Below are positions 1-8,667 of a stretch of DNA of 64,000 nucleotides, in pieces. The notes beneath the pieces are model-generated. The model worked only from the letters and a program-made list of their open reading frames with translations, was not told the DNA's origin and did no database searches. Position numbers and translations under genes: made by a program. How positions within the stretch are numbered: position 1 is the stretch's first letter; each line of letters starts with the position of its first letter. The stretch covers positions 124,001 through 188,000 of the forward strand of contig NZ_JTKH01000003.1 of NCBI RefSeq assembly GCF_000827885.1, read 5' to 3'. Source of the DNA: Vibrio renipiscarius (GTDB taxonomy: Bacteria; Pseudomonadota; Gammaproteobacteria; Enterobacterales; Vibrionaceae).

Positions 1-289
1 AATGTGTTGCTTGCCCTGTCAGCAATATCTTCTTGGTCAGCATAAAACGACGGTCACGGTTAACTTCCGTCAACAGTTCTACGCCCGTCTTTCCTGGCAT
101 TACATGGTCAGAAATCACTAAGGCAATATGTTCACCTTCCGCATCCAACTCGTCCATCAACGCCAACACTTCGTCGGCCGACTCACAATCTTCAATATTT
201 AACCAAGCCGTCAATGGCTCAAGATCTTGTAATACTGCACTGAGAACTTCCCTTTGGTCATCGACACATATCACATTAAGCTTGTCCAT
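1..289 (-). CDS. CheY-like response regulator (partial, cut by left edge)
   Basis: Reading the minus strand from the ATG at 289 gives about 96 residues of a receiver domain that runs off the window. It has the acidic pair VDD at residues 9-11, the phospho-acceptor Asp61 in ISDHVMP, and the LLTGQA segment of the alpha4 face. It begins one base after the stop of the histidine kinase at 291, so the two are translationally linked and the kinase is the likely phosphodonor. It closely resembles the receiver at 49000, which has the same VDD-REVL start, DHxMP and LLTGQA. What follows the receiver (output domain or none) cannot be seen. The full-length paralogue is only 165 residues and has no DNA-binding domain. 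Confidence 0.85.
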   Translation of the reverse strand, partial: MDKLNVICVDDQREVLSAVLQDLEPLTAWLNIEDCESADEVLALMDELDAEGEHIALVISDHVMPGKTGVELLTEVNRDRRFMLTKKILLTGQATH

Positions 290-290
290 A

Positions 291-1613
291 TTAATCCTCA
301 ATCGGTAATTTAATTCGAAATATGGTTAGGTCTGCATCACTTTTCACCGCAATACTGCCCCCATAGCCAGAAACGATTCTTCTCACAATGGAAAGCCCTA
401 ACCCTAAACCAAACGATAACCCACCTTTCTTAGTGGTAAAGTTTGGATCAAATATTTTTCTTCGCGTAATAGGGTCTATTTCACTGCCATTATTCGCGAT
501 AGTAATTAAAATTCGGTTTTTATGCAGTCTTGTCTGTATTTCAATTTCTGGTTCATCGGTCAAATTCATCGCATCACAAGCATTTTTAATAATGTTGACC
601 CAGACTTGAACAAGCTCGGTTTGAGAGCCTCTAAATATGGGTAAACATGCTGGGCGAATTCTTACCGCGACACGGCGTAAATCGCTTTGCAGTAACGCGA
701 CCGCTTGATGAATCGTTTCATTAATGTCGATGGCCTCCACGGTTTCAACATCCGCCCTGCCCAACTGCTTAACCGATTTAACAATCCCAACCGTATGTTT
801 GGATGCAATTCTTAAATCGTGTAAATCGCGTCCCATTTGCCAATAGTGGATCGCTTCTTTAGGGCTTTTGAGCCAATGATGAGAAATGGATTCATCCGGC
901 AATGCACGAGCCAACTCTTTGGCTAACGGTCTATCAAGGCCATATTGCCGCTCGATTTCTTTCGTTCGAGCGCGCACCTCACTAGACGATGCCTTTTGTC
1001 CCTGCATCAAACCATGATCAAAAAACTGGCTAGCTTCTGGGTGCACCTCCTCTAACAACGACATAATCATGCTTTCTAGCCGTTCAGATTTACTGCTGAC
1101 CACGCCAATCGCATTATTGAGCTCATGAGCAATGCCTGCGGCGAGCTGCCCAAGCGTTGTCATTTGCTCTGCCAGATTCAGTTTTTGCAGCGCCTTTTCT
1201 TTCTCTAGCGATTCTTGCGTTGCTCGACGCTGGCGACGTGCCAGTTCATTGACGATGACGGGCATAAACTGCGCCGTTAATGGCCCATACATGTCCTCGT
1301 CTATCGCTTGAGAATGACGATCAATCCACGCCAGCTCCACATCGGTTTTGGCGACAACCGTTGAGGAGGCGATCCAACTTCCCGAGAAAAAACTGTGCAC
1401 GCCGATAAAAGCACCTTGAGCGGCGCTAAACACTTGGGTCAAGACTTGTCCATCTTCGGTGTAGAATCCTTCGAGTTCACCGTCGAGTACATAGTACAAA
1501 CGTTCATTGCGGCCATTTTGCTCGATCACCGTGCAACCTGCTTCCACCAGCACAATCCGTTCATGCTGGCTAAAGTAGCGCTGTATTAATGTATTTAAGT
1601 CTGCTTGATACAT
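291..1613 (-). CDS. Histidine kinase with N-terminal cyclic-nucleotide-binding-like domain
   Basis: 440 residues. Residues about 10-125 look like a cNMP-binding/CRP-type sensor domain (YYVLDGELEGF, then a beta-roll ending in LAWIDR). A coiled linker follows, then the H-box AGIAHELNNAIG with His163, an unusually long insert of roughly 100 residues, and a HATPase domain with the N-box VNIIKNACDA and glycine box FGLGLGLSIV. No transmembrane segment is visible, so it should be cytoplasmic. The start is 3 bases after the stop of the DASS transporter gene at 1617, and its own stop is one base before the receiver at 289. This makes a transporter-kinase-receiver operon. The ligand of the sensor domain is unknown. 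It is a paralogue of the kinase at 47054 but lacks that protein's N-terminal receiver-like domain. Confidence 0.85.
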   Translation of the reverse strand: MYQADLNTLIQRYFSQHERIVLVEAGCTVIEQNGRNERLYYVLDGELEGFYTEDGQVLTQVFSAAQGAFIGVHSFFSGSWIASSTVVAKTDVELAWIDRHSQAIDEDMYGPLTAQFMPVIVNELARRQRRATQESLEKEKALQKLNLAEQMTTLGQLAAGIAHELNNAIGVVSSKSERLESMIMSLLEEVHPEASQFFDHGLMQGQKASSSEVRARTKEIERQYGLDRPLAKELARALPDESISHHWLKSPKEAIHYWQMGRDLHDLRIASKHTVGIVKSVKQLGRADVETVEAIDINETIHQAVALLQSDLRRVAVRIRPACLPIFRGSQTELVQVWVNIIKNACDAMNLTDEPEIEIQTRLHKNRILITIANNGSEIDPITRRKIFDPNFTTKKGGLSFGLGLGLSIVRRIVSGYGGSIAVKSDADLTIFRIKLPIED

Positions 1614-1616
1614 TAA

Positions 1617-3035
1617 TTAACCAATATGCCCAACGGAATGAAGAACCCAAACCAACACAAAACTCATTGCAACACCCACCACACCTAATACCACGCCTAC
1701 ACGCGCCATTTGGTGGCTTTGGACATTTCCAGTGGCATGAGCAAGCGCATTCGGTGGCGTACTGATGGGTAGAGACATACCCAATGATGCTGCAAAGGTG
1801 ACAACCAGAATAAGCGTCACTTCTCCGCCTAATGGCGCAAGTGTGGTCATTGAAGCGCCTAGCGCAGCCATAATTGGCATCAGCAAGTTAGCCGTCGCGG
1901 TATGCGACATGAAGTTAGCCATCAATAAACACAGGAACGCCGCGCCAAATAACACCACGTAAGGCGAATATTCATCAAACGGAATGCTGTGTACTACAGA
2001 ACGCGCAAGGCCGGTCTTATCGAGTGCAAGTCCCAGCGCGATACCACCAGAGACTAACCACAAAACATCCCACGATATTTTCTTTAAGTCTTCTTTATTG
2101 ATGATGCCCGTGAGTGAGAATACCGCGACAGGAATCAGAGCGACGGTGTAAGAGTTCATGCCGTGGCTTGAGCCCATCAACCATAACAGGATGGTAAGAC
2201 CAAACGTGATGTAAACCAAAATCGCTTTTGGCGTTTTAAGAAATTTTCCTTTGATATCCAAATCAATGGTTTTCTGTTCTGCACCATACAAATGGTTAAT
2301 AAGAAACCAAGCGAGTGCCATCATCACAACAACAAATGGCACACCAAAGGCCATCCATTCACCAAATGAAATGTAGTTTTCGCCAACCAGATATTTTAAC
2401 GCAATCGCATTCGGTGGCGTACCGATCGGGGTACCAATACCACCAATGTTCGCCGCAACAGGAATACATAACGCAAAGGCAATACGGCCAGGGTCTTTGG
2501 GGCCAAACACCGCAATAACTGGCGTTAAGATCGACAGCATCATCGCTGTCGTGGCCGTGTTGGACATGAACATAGAGAAAATTGCCGTGATAAGCATCAA
2601 ACCTAACATCACGTATTTTGGATCACGACCAAATGGTTTCAAGAGCACGCGGGCTAAGTTGACGTCTAAGCGGTACTTAGTGGCCGCCATCGCCAAAAAG
2701 AAACCACCCAAAAACAGCATAATGATTGGACTGGCGAACGTCGCCATGATTTCGTTGTATTTCAGCAACTCACCAAAATGCGCTTCGCCTTGGTCAAGGC
2801 GGAAGAAAATCAAACCTTTGTCTGACAACATCAAGAGTTCGAGAACAATGATCACCACTGATGTGGCGTAGATTGGAATGGGTTCAAGCACCCAACATAA
2901 AGCCGCAAGTAAAAAGATCGCAATCACTCGCTGCTGGAGAACGGTAGTCCCTTCAAATGGGAACGCACTTAACGGCATTAAAAGAATCAACAGTGGGATC
3001 AACACTGGGATTATATATTTTAAATAAGAACGCAT
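1617..3035 (-). CDS. DASS/SLC13-family sodium-coupled anion symporter
   Basis: Polytopic membrane protein of about 472 residues of the divalent anion:Na+ symporter family, which includes the dicarboxylate transporter VcINDY. The two signature hairpin motifs are visible: MSNTATTAMM in the first half and MSHTATANLL in the second. Each is followed by a proline/glycine-rich segment (GTPIGTPPNA and MSLPISTPPNA). The second motif is SHT instead of the usual SNT. Substrate is probably a dicarboxylate or related anion, but that is inference. The open frame could start at 3080. I prefer the ATG at 3035 because the protein then begins MRSYLKYIIP, directly before the first membrane helix. Co-transcription with the kinase and receiver suggests they sense or control something linked to its substrate. 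Confidence 0.85.
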   Translation of the reverse strand: MRSYLKYIIPVLIPLLILLMPLSAFPFEGTTVLQQRVIAIFLLAALCWVLEPIPIYATSVVIIVLELLMLSDKGLIFFRLDQGEAHFGELLKYNEIMATFASPIIMLFLGGFFLAMAATKYRLDVNLARVLLKPFGRDPKYVMLGLMLITAIFSMFMSNTATTAMMLSILTPVIAVFGPKDPGRIAFALCIPVAANIGGIGTPIGTPPNAIALKYLVGENYISFGEWMAFGVPFVVVMMALAWFLINHLYGAEQKTIDLDIKGKFLKTPKAILVYITFGLTILLWLMGSSHGMNSYTVALIPVAVFSLTGIINKEDLKKISWDVLWLVSGGIALGLALDKTGLARSVVHSIPFDEYSPYVVLFGAAFLCLLMANFMSHTATANLLMPIMAALGASMTTLAPLGGEVTLILVVTFAASLGMSLPISTPPNALAHATGNVQSHQMARVGVVLGVVGVAMSFVLVWVLHSVGHIG

Positions 3036-3194
3036 GACGTCACAACTCTTCCTGAGATTTAAACAGTGGGCCGTCATCATCCTCCCCTTTAAGCCCCTAA
3101 ATCTGGCGTTAGATCAATGAATTTACATTCATCAATATTCACGTTAACAAAATGTGCTTTGAGTCTAATTTTTATTCATTTAATGGAGAATAAA

Positions 3195-3224
3195 TCGCAA
3201 AAGGCAAACGTTTGCTTTTTGCGA
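3195..3224. promoter_or_regulatory. PurR operator upstream of purT
   Basis: The core GCAAACGTTTGC at 3204-3215 is a perfect match to the centre of the PurR box. It sits inside a 30-bp inverted repeat (3195-3224) with a single mismatch between the arms. It lies 55-84 bases before the purT start, the expected place for purine repression by PurR with hypoxanthine or guanine. The extra symmetry beyond the usual 16-bp box is unusual. Confidence 0.85.
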
Positions 3225-3278
3225 TAATTGCAGTATTATTCCTCGCAGTTGTCGTTATATCTAGATGAAAGGTAAAGT

Positions 3279-4454
3279 ATGTTTGGTACCGCTACTTGTG
3301 AAAACGCTACTCGTGTCCTTCTGCTTGGTTCCGGTGAACTGGGTAAAGAAGTCGCCCTTGAATGCCAGCGATTAGGCTTTGAAGTGATTGCTTGTGATCG
3401 TTACGAAAATGCACCCGCTATGCAGGTTGCTCATCGTCATTATGTATTGGATATGTTAGACAGTGATGCCCTTGCACACGTAATTGCAAAAGAGAAGCCT
3501 CACTATGTTGTGCCCGAAATTGAAGCGATTGCCACTGACAAGCTCGTGGAATTAGAAGCGCAAGGCTTAAAAGTGGTACCGACGGCAAACGCGACCAAAC
3601 TAACGATGAACCGTGAAGGTATTCGTCGTCTCGCGGCCGAAGAACTGCAATTAACGACCTCTCCATACCGTTTTGCGGATACTTACGAAGATTTTATTGC
3701 CGCCGTTGAAACCATTGGTCTTCCTTGCGTATGCAAACCCGTTATGAGCTCATCCGGTAAAGGACAAAGCGTCTTAAAAACGGCGGAGGATGTCGATAAA
3801 GCGTGGGATTACGCACAAGAAGGTGGCCGCACTGGTGCCGGACGAGTGATCGTTGAAGGCTTTATTGATTTTGATTATGAAATTACATTATTAACCGTTC
3901 GAGCAGTCGATGGCATTCATTACTGCGCGCCTATTGGCCATCGCCAAGAGGACGGCGACTATCGTGAGTCTTGGCAACCACAGTTGATGTCGATCCAAGC
4001 GCTAAAAGCGGCGCAACATGCGGCAGGTAAAGTCGTAGAGGCTCTTGGCGGGTATGGTCTTTTTGGTGTTGAGCTGTTTATTAAAGGCGATACGGTTATC
4101 TTTAATGAAGTCTCTCCACGCCCGCATGACACTGGCTTAGTGACCTTGATGTCGCAAGATATGTCAGAATTTGCGCTGCACGTTCGCGCATTTACCGGTT
4201 TGCCTATCGCCTCAATTACGCAATTTGGGCCCACCGCATCGGCGGTTATTCTTGGCCAAGGGACTTCGCAGAATCTACGTTTTGATGGACTTGGAGAAGC
4301 GCTTTCATCACCTCAAACACAAATCCGTTTATTTGGTAAACCCGATATTGATGGACGTCGCCGTTTGGGTGTAGCAATTACTCGCCGTAATAATACCGAG
4401 CAAGCGATTGAAGATGCCATTGAAGCGGCAAATAAAGTGAAAATCATTTACTAA
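3279..4454 (+). CDS. purT: Formate-dependent phosphoribosylglycinamide formyltransferase (GAR transformylase 2)
   Basis: 391 residues, the same size as E. coli PurT (392). It catalyses ATP- and formate-dependent formylation of GAR in purine synthesis, giving a folate-independent alternative to PurN. The N-terminal nucleotide-binding fold has [12 protein letters not shown] at residues 14-25. The ATP-grasp core shows [14 protein letters not shown] and, towards the C-terminus, FGVELFIKG and [12 protein letters not shown], which carry metal-binding Glu residues. It is a single gene behind the PurR operator and is followed by a strong terminator. Order purT-tpm-relV matches what I recall of the V. 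cholerae relV region. Confidence 0.96.
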   Translation: MFGTATCENATRVLLLGSGELGKEVALECQRLGFEVIACDRYENAPAMQVAHRHYVLDMLDSDALAHVIAKEKPHYVVPEIEAIATDKLVELEAQGLKVVPTANATKLTMNREGIRRLAAEELQLTTSPYRFADTYEDFIAAVETIGLPCVCKPVMSSSGKGQSVLKTAEDVDKAWDYAQEGGRTGAGRVIVEGFIDFDYEITLLTVRAVDGIHYCAPIGHRQEDGDYRESWQPQLMSIQALKAAQHAAGKVVEALGGYGLFGVELFIKGDTVIFNEVSPRPHDTGLVTLMSQDMSEFALHVRAFTGLPIASITQFGPTASAVILGQGTSQNLRFDGLGEALSSPQTQIRLFGKPDIDGRRRLGVAITRRNNTEQAIEDAIEAANKVKIIY

Positions 4455-4512
4455 CTCGCCTCATCATTTCTGGTCTGCCATGACCATTAAATTATGCGCA
4501 GTGATGAGATAA

Positions 4513-4546
4513 GAAAAAACGCTTGATAGAATCAAGCGTTTTTTTA
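4513..4546. terminator. Rho-independent terminator after purT
   Basis: Stem AACGCTTGAT / ATCAAGCGTT with a 3-4 base loop, flanked by an A-run on the left and a T7 run on the right. It can therefore work in both directions, for purT (+) and tpm (-), which converge here. Confidence 0.9.
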
Positions 4547-4613
4547 TTCGTGTGAGTATGGCTAATCACTCATCGTTAGGGGCATGGTCACTTATCGTGA
4601 TGGGTATGCGCCG

Positions 4614-5261
4614 TTAGCTCTCAATCAAATACACCTCTTCTGCAAAACGAGATAGACCCACTTTGGCAATTTTAGGATGATCGTCGCCCGCATCATCGCG
4701 GTAAAGCTTCGTTACTTTCCATTCCGCAAAGTGGCGGAGGACTTCTTGTTCAGCAACGCAAAATGGAGGCCCGGTCATTTCATCTTGCGGGTAATCCAAT
4801 GTCACCAATAAGATACGCCCCCCCGATTTAAGACGCGTTTTTAGACAGGCAACATACTCATCACGCATTTCGTCTGGCAAGGCAATCAATGCGGCACGGT
4901 CATAAATCAAGTCAACCGGCTTAATCGGCGCGGTAAAATAGTCGCCAGTGTAAAGAGACAGCTCATCAAACTGAAACAACTCGTGTTGCCCACCAATCGG
5001 CATCACCGTTGGGGTATAAAAATGTTCGGCAAAAAACGCTCGCACAGCGATATTACTTAGCTCCACACCTTGCACATCTTGATGTTGAGTGGCGAGCCAA
5101 ACCAAATCTTCCGACTTACCGCACAATGGCACAAAAACGGATTCATTGCGTTCTGGGCGAGTTTTTGGCCAATACTCGATAAGCAGTGGATTGACGTCTT
5201 CAAGGTGAAAACCAATCTGATTCGCGGCCCATTTGTTGTGCCAAAATTCTGGATCTTTCAT
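4614..5261 (-). CDS. tpm: Thiopurine S-methyltransferase
   Basis: 215 residues from the ATG at 5261, where the protein begins [19 protein letters not shown] as in bacterial TPMTs. The open frame continues 18 codons upstream but those residues do not fit the family. SAM-dependent methyltransferase: [16 protein letters not shown] is motif I, VQGVELS follows, and [10 protein letters not shown] is the post-motif. Bacterial TPMT methylates thiopurines and has been linked to selenium and tellurium methylation in pseudomonads. The physiological role here is not evident from context. It converges with purT and shares the terminator at 4513-4546. Cytoplasmic. Confidence 0.93.
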   Translation of the reverse strand: MKDPEFWHNKWAANQIGFHLEDVNPLLIEYWPKTRPERNESVFVPLCGKSEDLVWLATQHQDVQGVELSNIAVRAFFAEHFYTPTVMPIGGQHELFQFDELSLYTGDYFTAPIKPVDLIYDRAALIALPDEMRDEYVACLKTRLKSGGRILLVTLDYPQDEMTGPPFCVAEQEVLRHFAEWKVTKLYRDDAGDDHPKIAKVGLSRFAEEVYLIES

Positions 5262-5490
5262 TATAATTTTTCTCAGCTGACTTTTAGTCACTAAGCCTAA
5301 CCAAAACCTGACCAAATATAAACATTCCCTTCAGAATCAGTTCATCTTAAAGCGATATAATTCGTTACATTGTTTCGGTGAACTAACCGTTCAATCGCGA
5401 CTCAAAAGAATCAGAAGTGGGAGCAAGTTAATACTTTTGCATGAACAAACTCTGCTAGTATTGAGTTATAAACTCTTGCCCCCATTAAGG

Positions 5491-5521
5491 GTATATACCA
5501 AGCAGTTTTGTTTGGATATAC
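5491..5521. repeat. Inverted repeat in the tpm-relV divergent spacer
   Basis: The 332-base spacer 5262-5593 contains the inverted repeat GTATATACCAA (5491-5501) and TTGGATATAC (5512-5521), about 75 bases before relV. It could be an operator or a hairpin in the relV leader. There is no T-tract. I see no other clear element in this spacer. Confidence 0.45.
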
Positions 5522-5593
5522 AGACTGTTTTACTTAGTAGTGATGCTTTTATTTGCCCTTTTTTCTAAGTAACGACAATCCTGAGGAGAGTGA

Positions 5594-6370
5594 ATGAGCT
5601 TATTCTTGCGCACGACGGCATTAATGCTTTTGATGTTGAGCCGTTCCCCAGCTTTTGCCGCGATGCCAGTGGCAGCGCCAAGTAATGACGGTAGCCGGAG
5701 CGCGAATCAAAACCAAGTATGTTCAAAAGCCTTCAAACACAATTTAAGTGGTTTGTATGGTATTAAATCGACCCACCAAACTCCAACTCAACCATACACC
5801 GACTTTGACGTGCTTTATAGCAAAGCGCATCAAGCACAATACGAACTCGAAACCATCTGTAAAGGGACCGCTCTGCTCACCAATACCGATGCGTATTTTT
5901 CGGGCATCAAGTCTTCTGAGCGCGCCAAAGAGAAAATCGCACTCGAACTCGACAATCAAGTCAATCGCATCACCGATTTAGCCCGCGCCACGATCGTCGC
6001 TGATGATGTCGCCAGCTTGATGGAGGCTTATGAAGTTCTCGATCGTGAAACCACGATAGTAAAAGTCAAAAACCGTTTCAAACAACCAGCAGCATCAGGC
6101 TACCGTGATTTAAATGTTTTAGTACAATTACCAAAAACAAACCTGATTGCAGAAGTACAGCTTCATCTCAAAGCCATCGCCGATGTTAAATCAGGCCCAG
6201 AACACGACTTATATCAACAGATTCAAAAAATTGAGCGTCGCGCTGATATTGAAAAACGCATAATAAGCCAATTTGAAACCGCGCAGATTGAGACCATGAG
6301 AAGCCAATCTCGCCAACTTTATCAAAACGCTTGGCAGCCTTATATCACCACACATTTAAGCGCAGCTTAG
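5594..6370 (+). CDS. relV: Small alarmone synthetase RelV ((p)ppGpp synthetase)
   Basis: 258 residues with a RelA/SpoT-type synthetase domain: ITDLARATIV, KNRFKQPAASGYRDLNV and AEVQLHLKAI. V. cholerae RelV residues that I recall as essential (K107, D129, R132, L150, E188) correspond here to K106, D128, R131, L149 and E187, a constant offset of one. There is no HD hydrolase, TGS or ACT domain, so it is a synthetase-only alarmone enzyme acting on GTP/GDP and ATP. The ATG at 5594 has a good Shine-Dalgarno (GAGGAG). This forces translation of a hydrophobic N-terminus (residues 7-16) ending AFA-A, which looks like a Sec signal peptide and is odd for an enzyme that needs ATP. Monocistronic, with a terminator at 6388. 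Confidence 0.92.
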   Translation: MSLFLRTTALMLLMLSRSPAFAAMPVAAPSNDGSRSANQNQVCSKAFKHNLSGLYGIKSTHQTPTQPYTDFDVLYSKAHQAQYELETICKGTALLTNTDAYFSGIKSSERAKEKIALELDNQVNRITDLARATIVADDVASLMEAYEVLDRETTIVKVKNRFKQPAASGYRDLNVLVQLPKTNLIAEVQLHLKAIADVKSGPEHDLYQQIQKIERRADIEKRIISQFETAQIETMRSQSRQLYQNAWQPYITTHLSAA

Positions 6371-6387
6371 CCCTCTCCTTTCCCCAT

Positions 6388-6420
6388 GAACAGGTTGAAC
6401 AATCAACCTGTTCTCTTGTT
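6388..6420 (+). terminator. Terminator after relV
   Basis: Perfect 11-bp stem GAACAGGTTGA / TCAACCTGTTC with a 4-base loop, followed by TCTTGTT. Confidence 0.7.
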
Positions 6421-6492
6421 ATCAATTCACCACTCCTTGATTTTTAAACTACAGTTTTATCAAGAAGACACTTAAAAAGGTGTGAGGTGAAC

Positions 6493-7470
6493 ATGAAAAA
6501 GTGGGGACTGATCGTCTTATCGATCACCAGTTCGCTTGCTCAAGCCGGGCGAGCGGGATTACCTAACGATTACGGTCCGCTTCAAACCTACGCGCAATCC
6601 CCTTTCATCACTAACGGTTTAGCCCCGCAGCTGCGCTCAGGGTTTTCAATGCCGACGAACGAGAGCGAGCTATATGCAGCGGCGACGATCGCCAGCATTT
6701 GGGCGGTGAACAGTGACTACGAGCTCGACTACTACCAAAATCAATTGCAACTTGGGGGGAAATGGCAGTTAACATCACAATGGCAGATTGAGCTGGGATA
6801 TCGTTGGAACTATGCCGCTGATAACCATTTAGACACACTTGTGACAAACTTCCACGATTGGTTTTCAATTGATCAAAACGGTCGAGATCAGGTCGCGAAT
6901 CATCGCTATGTCATCGATATGCCGGGGTATGGTATTGAAGAAAGGGATTTTAAAGGCGAGTTGATGAGCCAAGGGATCTATGGCTACCTACAATACCAGC
7001 TCTACCAACATCAAAATCATGGCCTTTCTGCGGGTATGAGTGTGTATTACAGTGATATTGGCCACTCCATTTTTAACCACAGTGATTGGGAACAATCGCT
7101 ACAATTAAATTATGGCTATCGCAACGGTAAGCATGGCGTCGATGCCCTATTAAGCCAAACATTTCGTCAAACACCAACAAACTTAGCCCACATGCCTTAT
7201 CGCGCAAACAACTGGTCTGCAGGAATGAGTTACCGCTATCAATGGTTGGATAATCATTACCTCGTCACGCAAGTCGCGTTGTATGAGGGCATTGCAGACG
7301 ATGGCACCGAATTATCTGAAATCGCCACTGAGTTTACGCTGGGTTATCGCTACCAAATGGAAAAATCGGCGATTGAGTTTTCGGTCATTGAAAATGTTGT
7401 GAATGCCGACAACAGTACCGATATTGCATTTACGCTGGCATACCGGTACCGCTTCAATCATCAAAACTAA
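6493..7470 (+). CDS. DUF3187-family outer-membrane beta-barrel protein
   Basis: About 325 residues. The signal peptide begins MKKWGLIVLSITSSLAQA. An in-frame GTG lies two codons upstream, but the ATG at 6493 is 5 bases from GAGG. The mature part has the conserved start GLPNDYGPLQTYAQSPF and LRSGFS. It then alternates aromatic/polar strands (WQIELGYRWNY, GIYGYLQYQLYQ, LAYRYRF) and ends in an aromatic-rich strand, as outer-membrane barrels do. I recognise this as DUF3187; function unknown. Its stop overlaps by 4 bases with the stop of the convergent gene at 7467. Confidence 0.8.
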   Translation: MKKWGLIVLSITSSLAQAGRAGLPNDYGPLQTYAQSPFITNGLAPQLRSGFSMPTNESELYAAATIASIWAVNSDYELDYYQNQLQLGGKWQLTSQWQIELGYRWNYAADNHLDTLVTNFHDWFSIDQNGRDQVANHRYVIDMPGYGIEERDFKGELMSQGIYGYLQYQLYQHQNHGLSAGMSVYYSDIGHSIFNHSDWEQSLQLNYGYRNGKHGVDALLSQTFRQTPTNLAHMPYRANNWSAGMSYRYQWLDNHYLVTQVALYEGIADDGTELSEIATEFTLGYRYQMEKSAIEFSVIENVVNADNSTDIAFTLAYRYRFNHQN

Positions 7471-8210
7471 ACAGACAAAATCCGCGAGGCTGCGGCGTGC
7501 ACTTCACTGTCTGAGGCATTTTTGCCAAAGCTAAATGACAAGTATTGGTCACCACGCATGCCAATGGAGCGATCCACTTCGGCTAAGCAATGTACCCAAG
7601 CGCCATCGAGCACAAACGACAATTCAATTTCTTTTTTGTTGATAAAAGCATTATTTCTGAATTCAATTTCTTGGTAACAACCAGACTTAGAGCTGAAATT
7701 GTGTCCGTTAAGAAAGCCTTTTTCAACATCCGCTTTGACCATTGAAAAACCACCCTGCTCAATCGCTGCGATCATTTTTGCAACAACAGGCAGAGGAAGG
7801 ACGTCAACATAATCACGATCTTTAGGATCGAGCGCGAATTCAATATCTAACGTCGTTTCAAGCCAAACATGAGATTGGTTTTTCGCGGCATTCAATACGG
7901 TGATTGGCGTTTCGTCATTCAATTTTAATTGAAAGGGAATTTGCTTTTGCTCATTTTTCCCAATCACAAACGGCTGCACGGCTTGTAGACTGCCCAACGT
8001 AAAATCTTGGTAACTGACACTGTCCTCAGATTCTACCTTCATCTCCGTGCACAATTTTAAATTGATCGCATCAATCTGCTGATCAACATCACCGCCTTGA
8101 ATATTGACCGTCCCTTGCAGCGTATCGCCTTGATAAATGGCCATACTACTTAATACGGTATCCACTTTGGCAGCACCAATACCTAACGATGCCTTCAACT
8201 TTCCAAACAT
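7467..8210 (-). CDS. Spo0M/SpoOM-like arrestin-fold protein
   Basis: 247 residues without signal peptide or membrane helix. The start MFGKLKASLGIGAAKVDTVL and the following GDTLQGTVNIQGGDVDQQID are typical of the Spo0M ('sporulation-control') family, whose members have an arrestin-like beta-sandwich. The C-terminal part ending SFSFGKN is also typical. The B. subtilis namesake affects sporulation; that role cannot apply in a non-spore-former, and the function in Gammaproteobacteria is unknown. Single gene, convergent and overlapping with the DUF3187 gene. Confidence 0.82.
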   Translation of the reverse strand: MFGKLKASLGIGAAKVDTVLSSMAIYQGDTLQGTVNIQGGDVDQQIDAINLKLCTEMKVESEDSVSYQDFTLGSLQAVQPFVIGKNEQKQIPFQLKLNDETPITVLNAAKNQSHVWLETTLDIEFALDPKDRDYVDVLPLPVVAKMIAAIEQGGFSMVKADVEKGFLNGHNFSSKSGCYQEIEFRNNAFINKKEIELSFVLDGAWVHCLAEVDRSIGMRGDQYLSFSFGKNASDSEVHAAASRILSV

Positions 8211-8667
8211 GAGCTTTCCTTTAAACTTTTCTTATGACTGAACGTTAACCGTATAATTATTAAGATAATCAGTTAACCTCACAAGGGTATCTCATACCTC
8301 ACACATTTATTGCAAGCATTTTACCGTGAATCTATCTACCCGTGCTTCATGAAGTGACTGCGGTGTTGACTGGTACTCTCAAACCTTATCGCATAGCTTA
8401 ACTCATACCCTGCAATGCCAAGAGGCTTAGTCGTTTATAGATTTAGTCGTTTAGAGGCTTTGTTCGCTTGCCACCCTACCTGCATCATCACTTTGTCTGG
8501 GTATAAAACGATGAAAACAATTGGCGAACCAGCGCAATTTCTCCCATTTAAACAACGTATTATGTCGATATTTGTTTAACCAAATTATGGATTCAATGAC
8601 TGGATTGACCAGTGAAATCAATTACTCATATATAATCCCCCACAGTTTTTGCCATTAAGCGTAAGAT
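8211..8667. other. 457-base intergenic region
   Basis: Divergent promoter region between the Spo0M-like gene (-) and the DUF3581 gene (+). It contains a short imperfect direct repeat around 8427-8460 (TTAGTCGTTTA twice). The AT-rich stretch ATATATAATC just before 8640 fits a -10 element for the DUF3581 gene. No ORF or RNA recognised. Confidence 0.5.
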
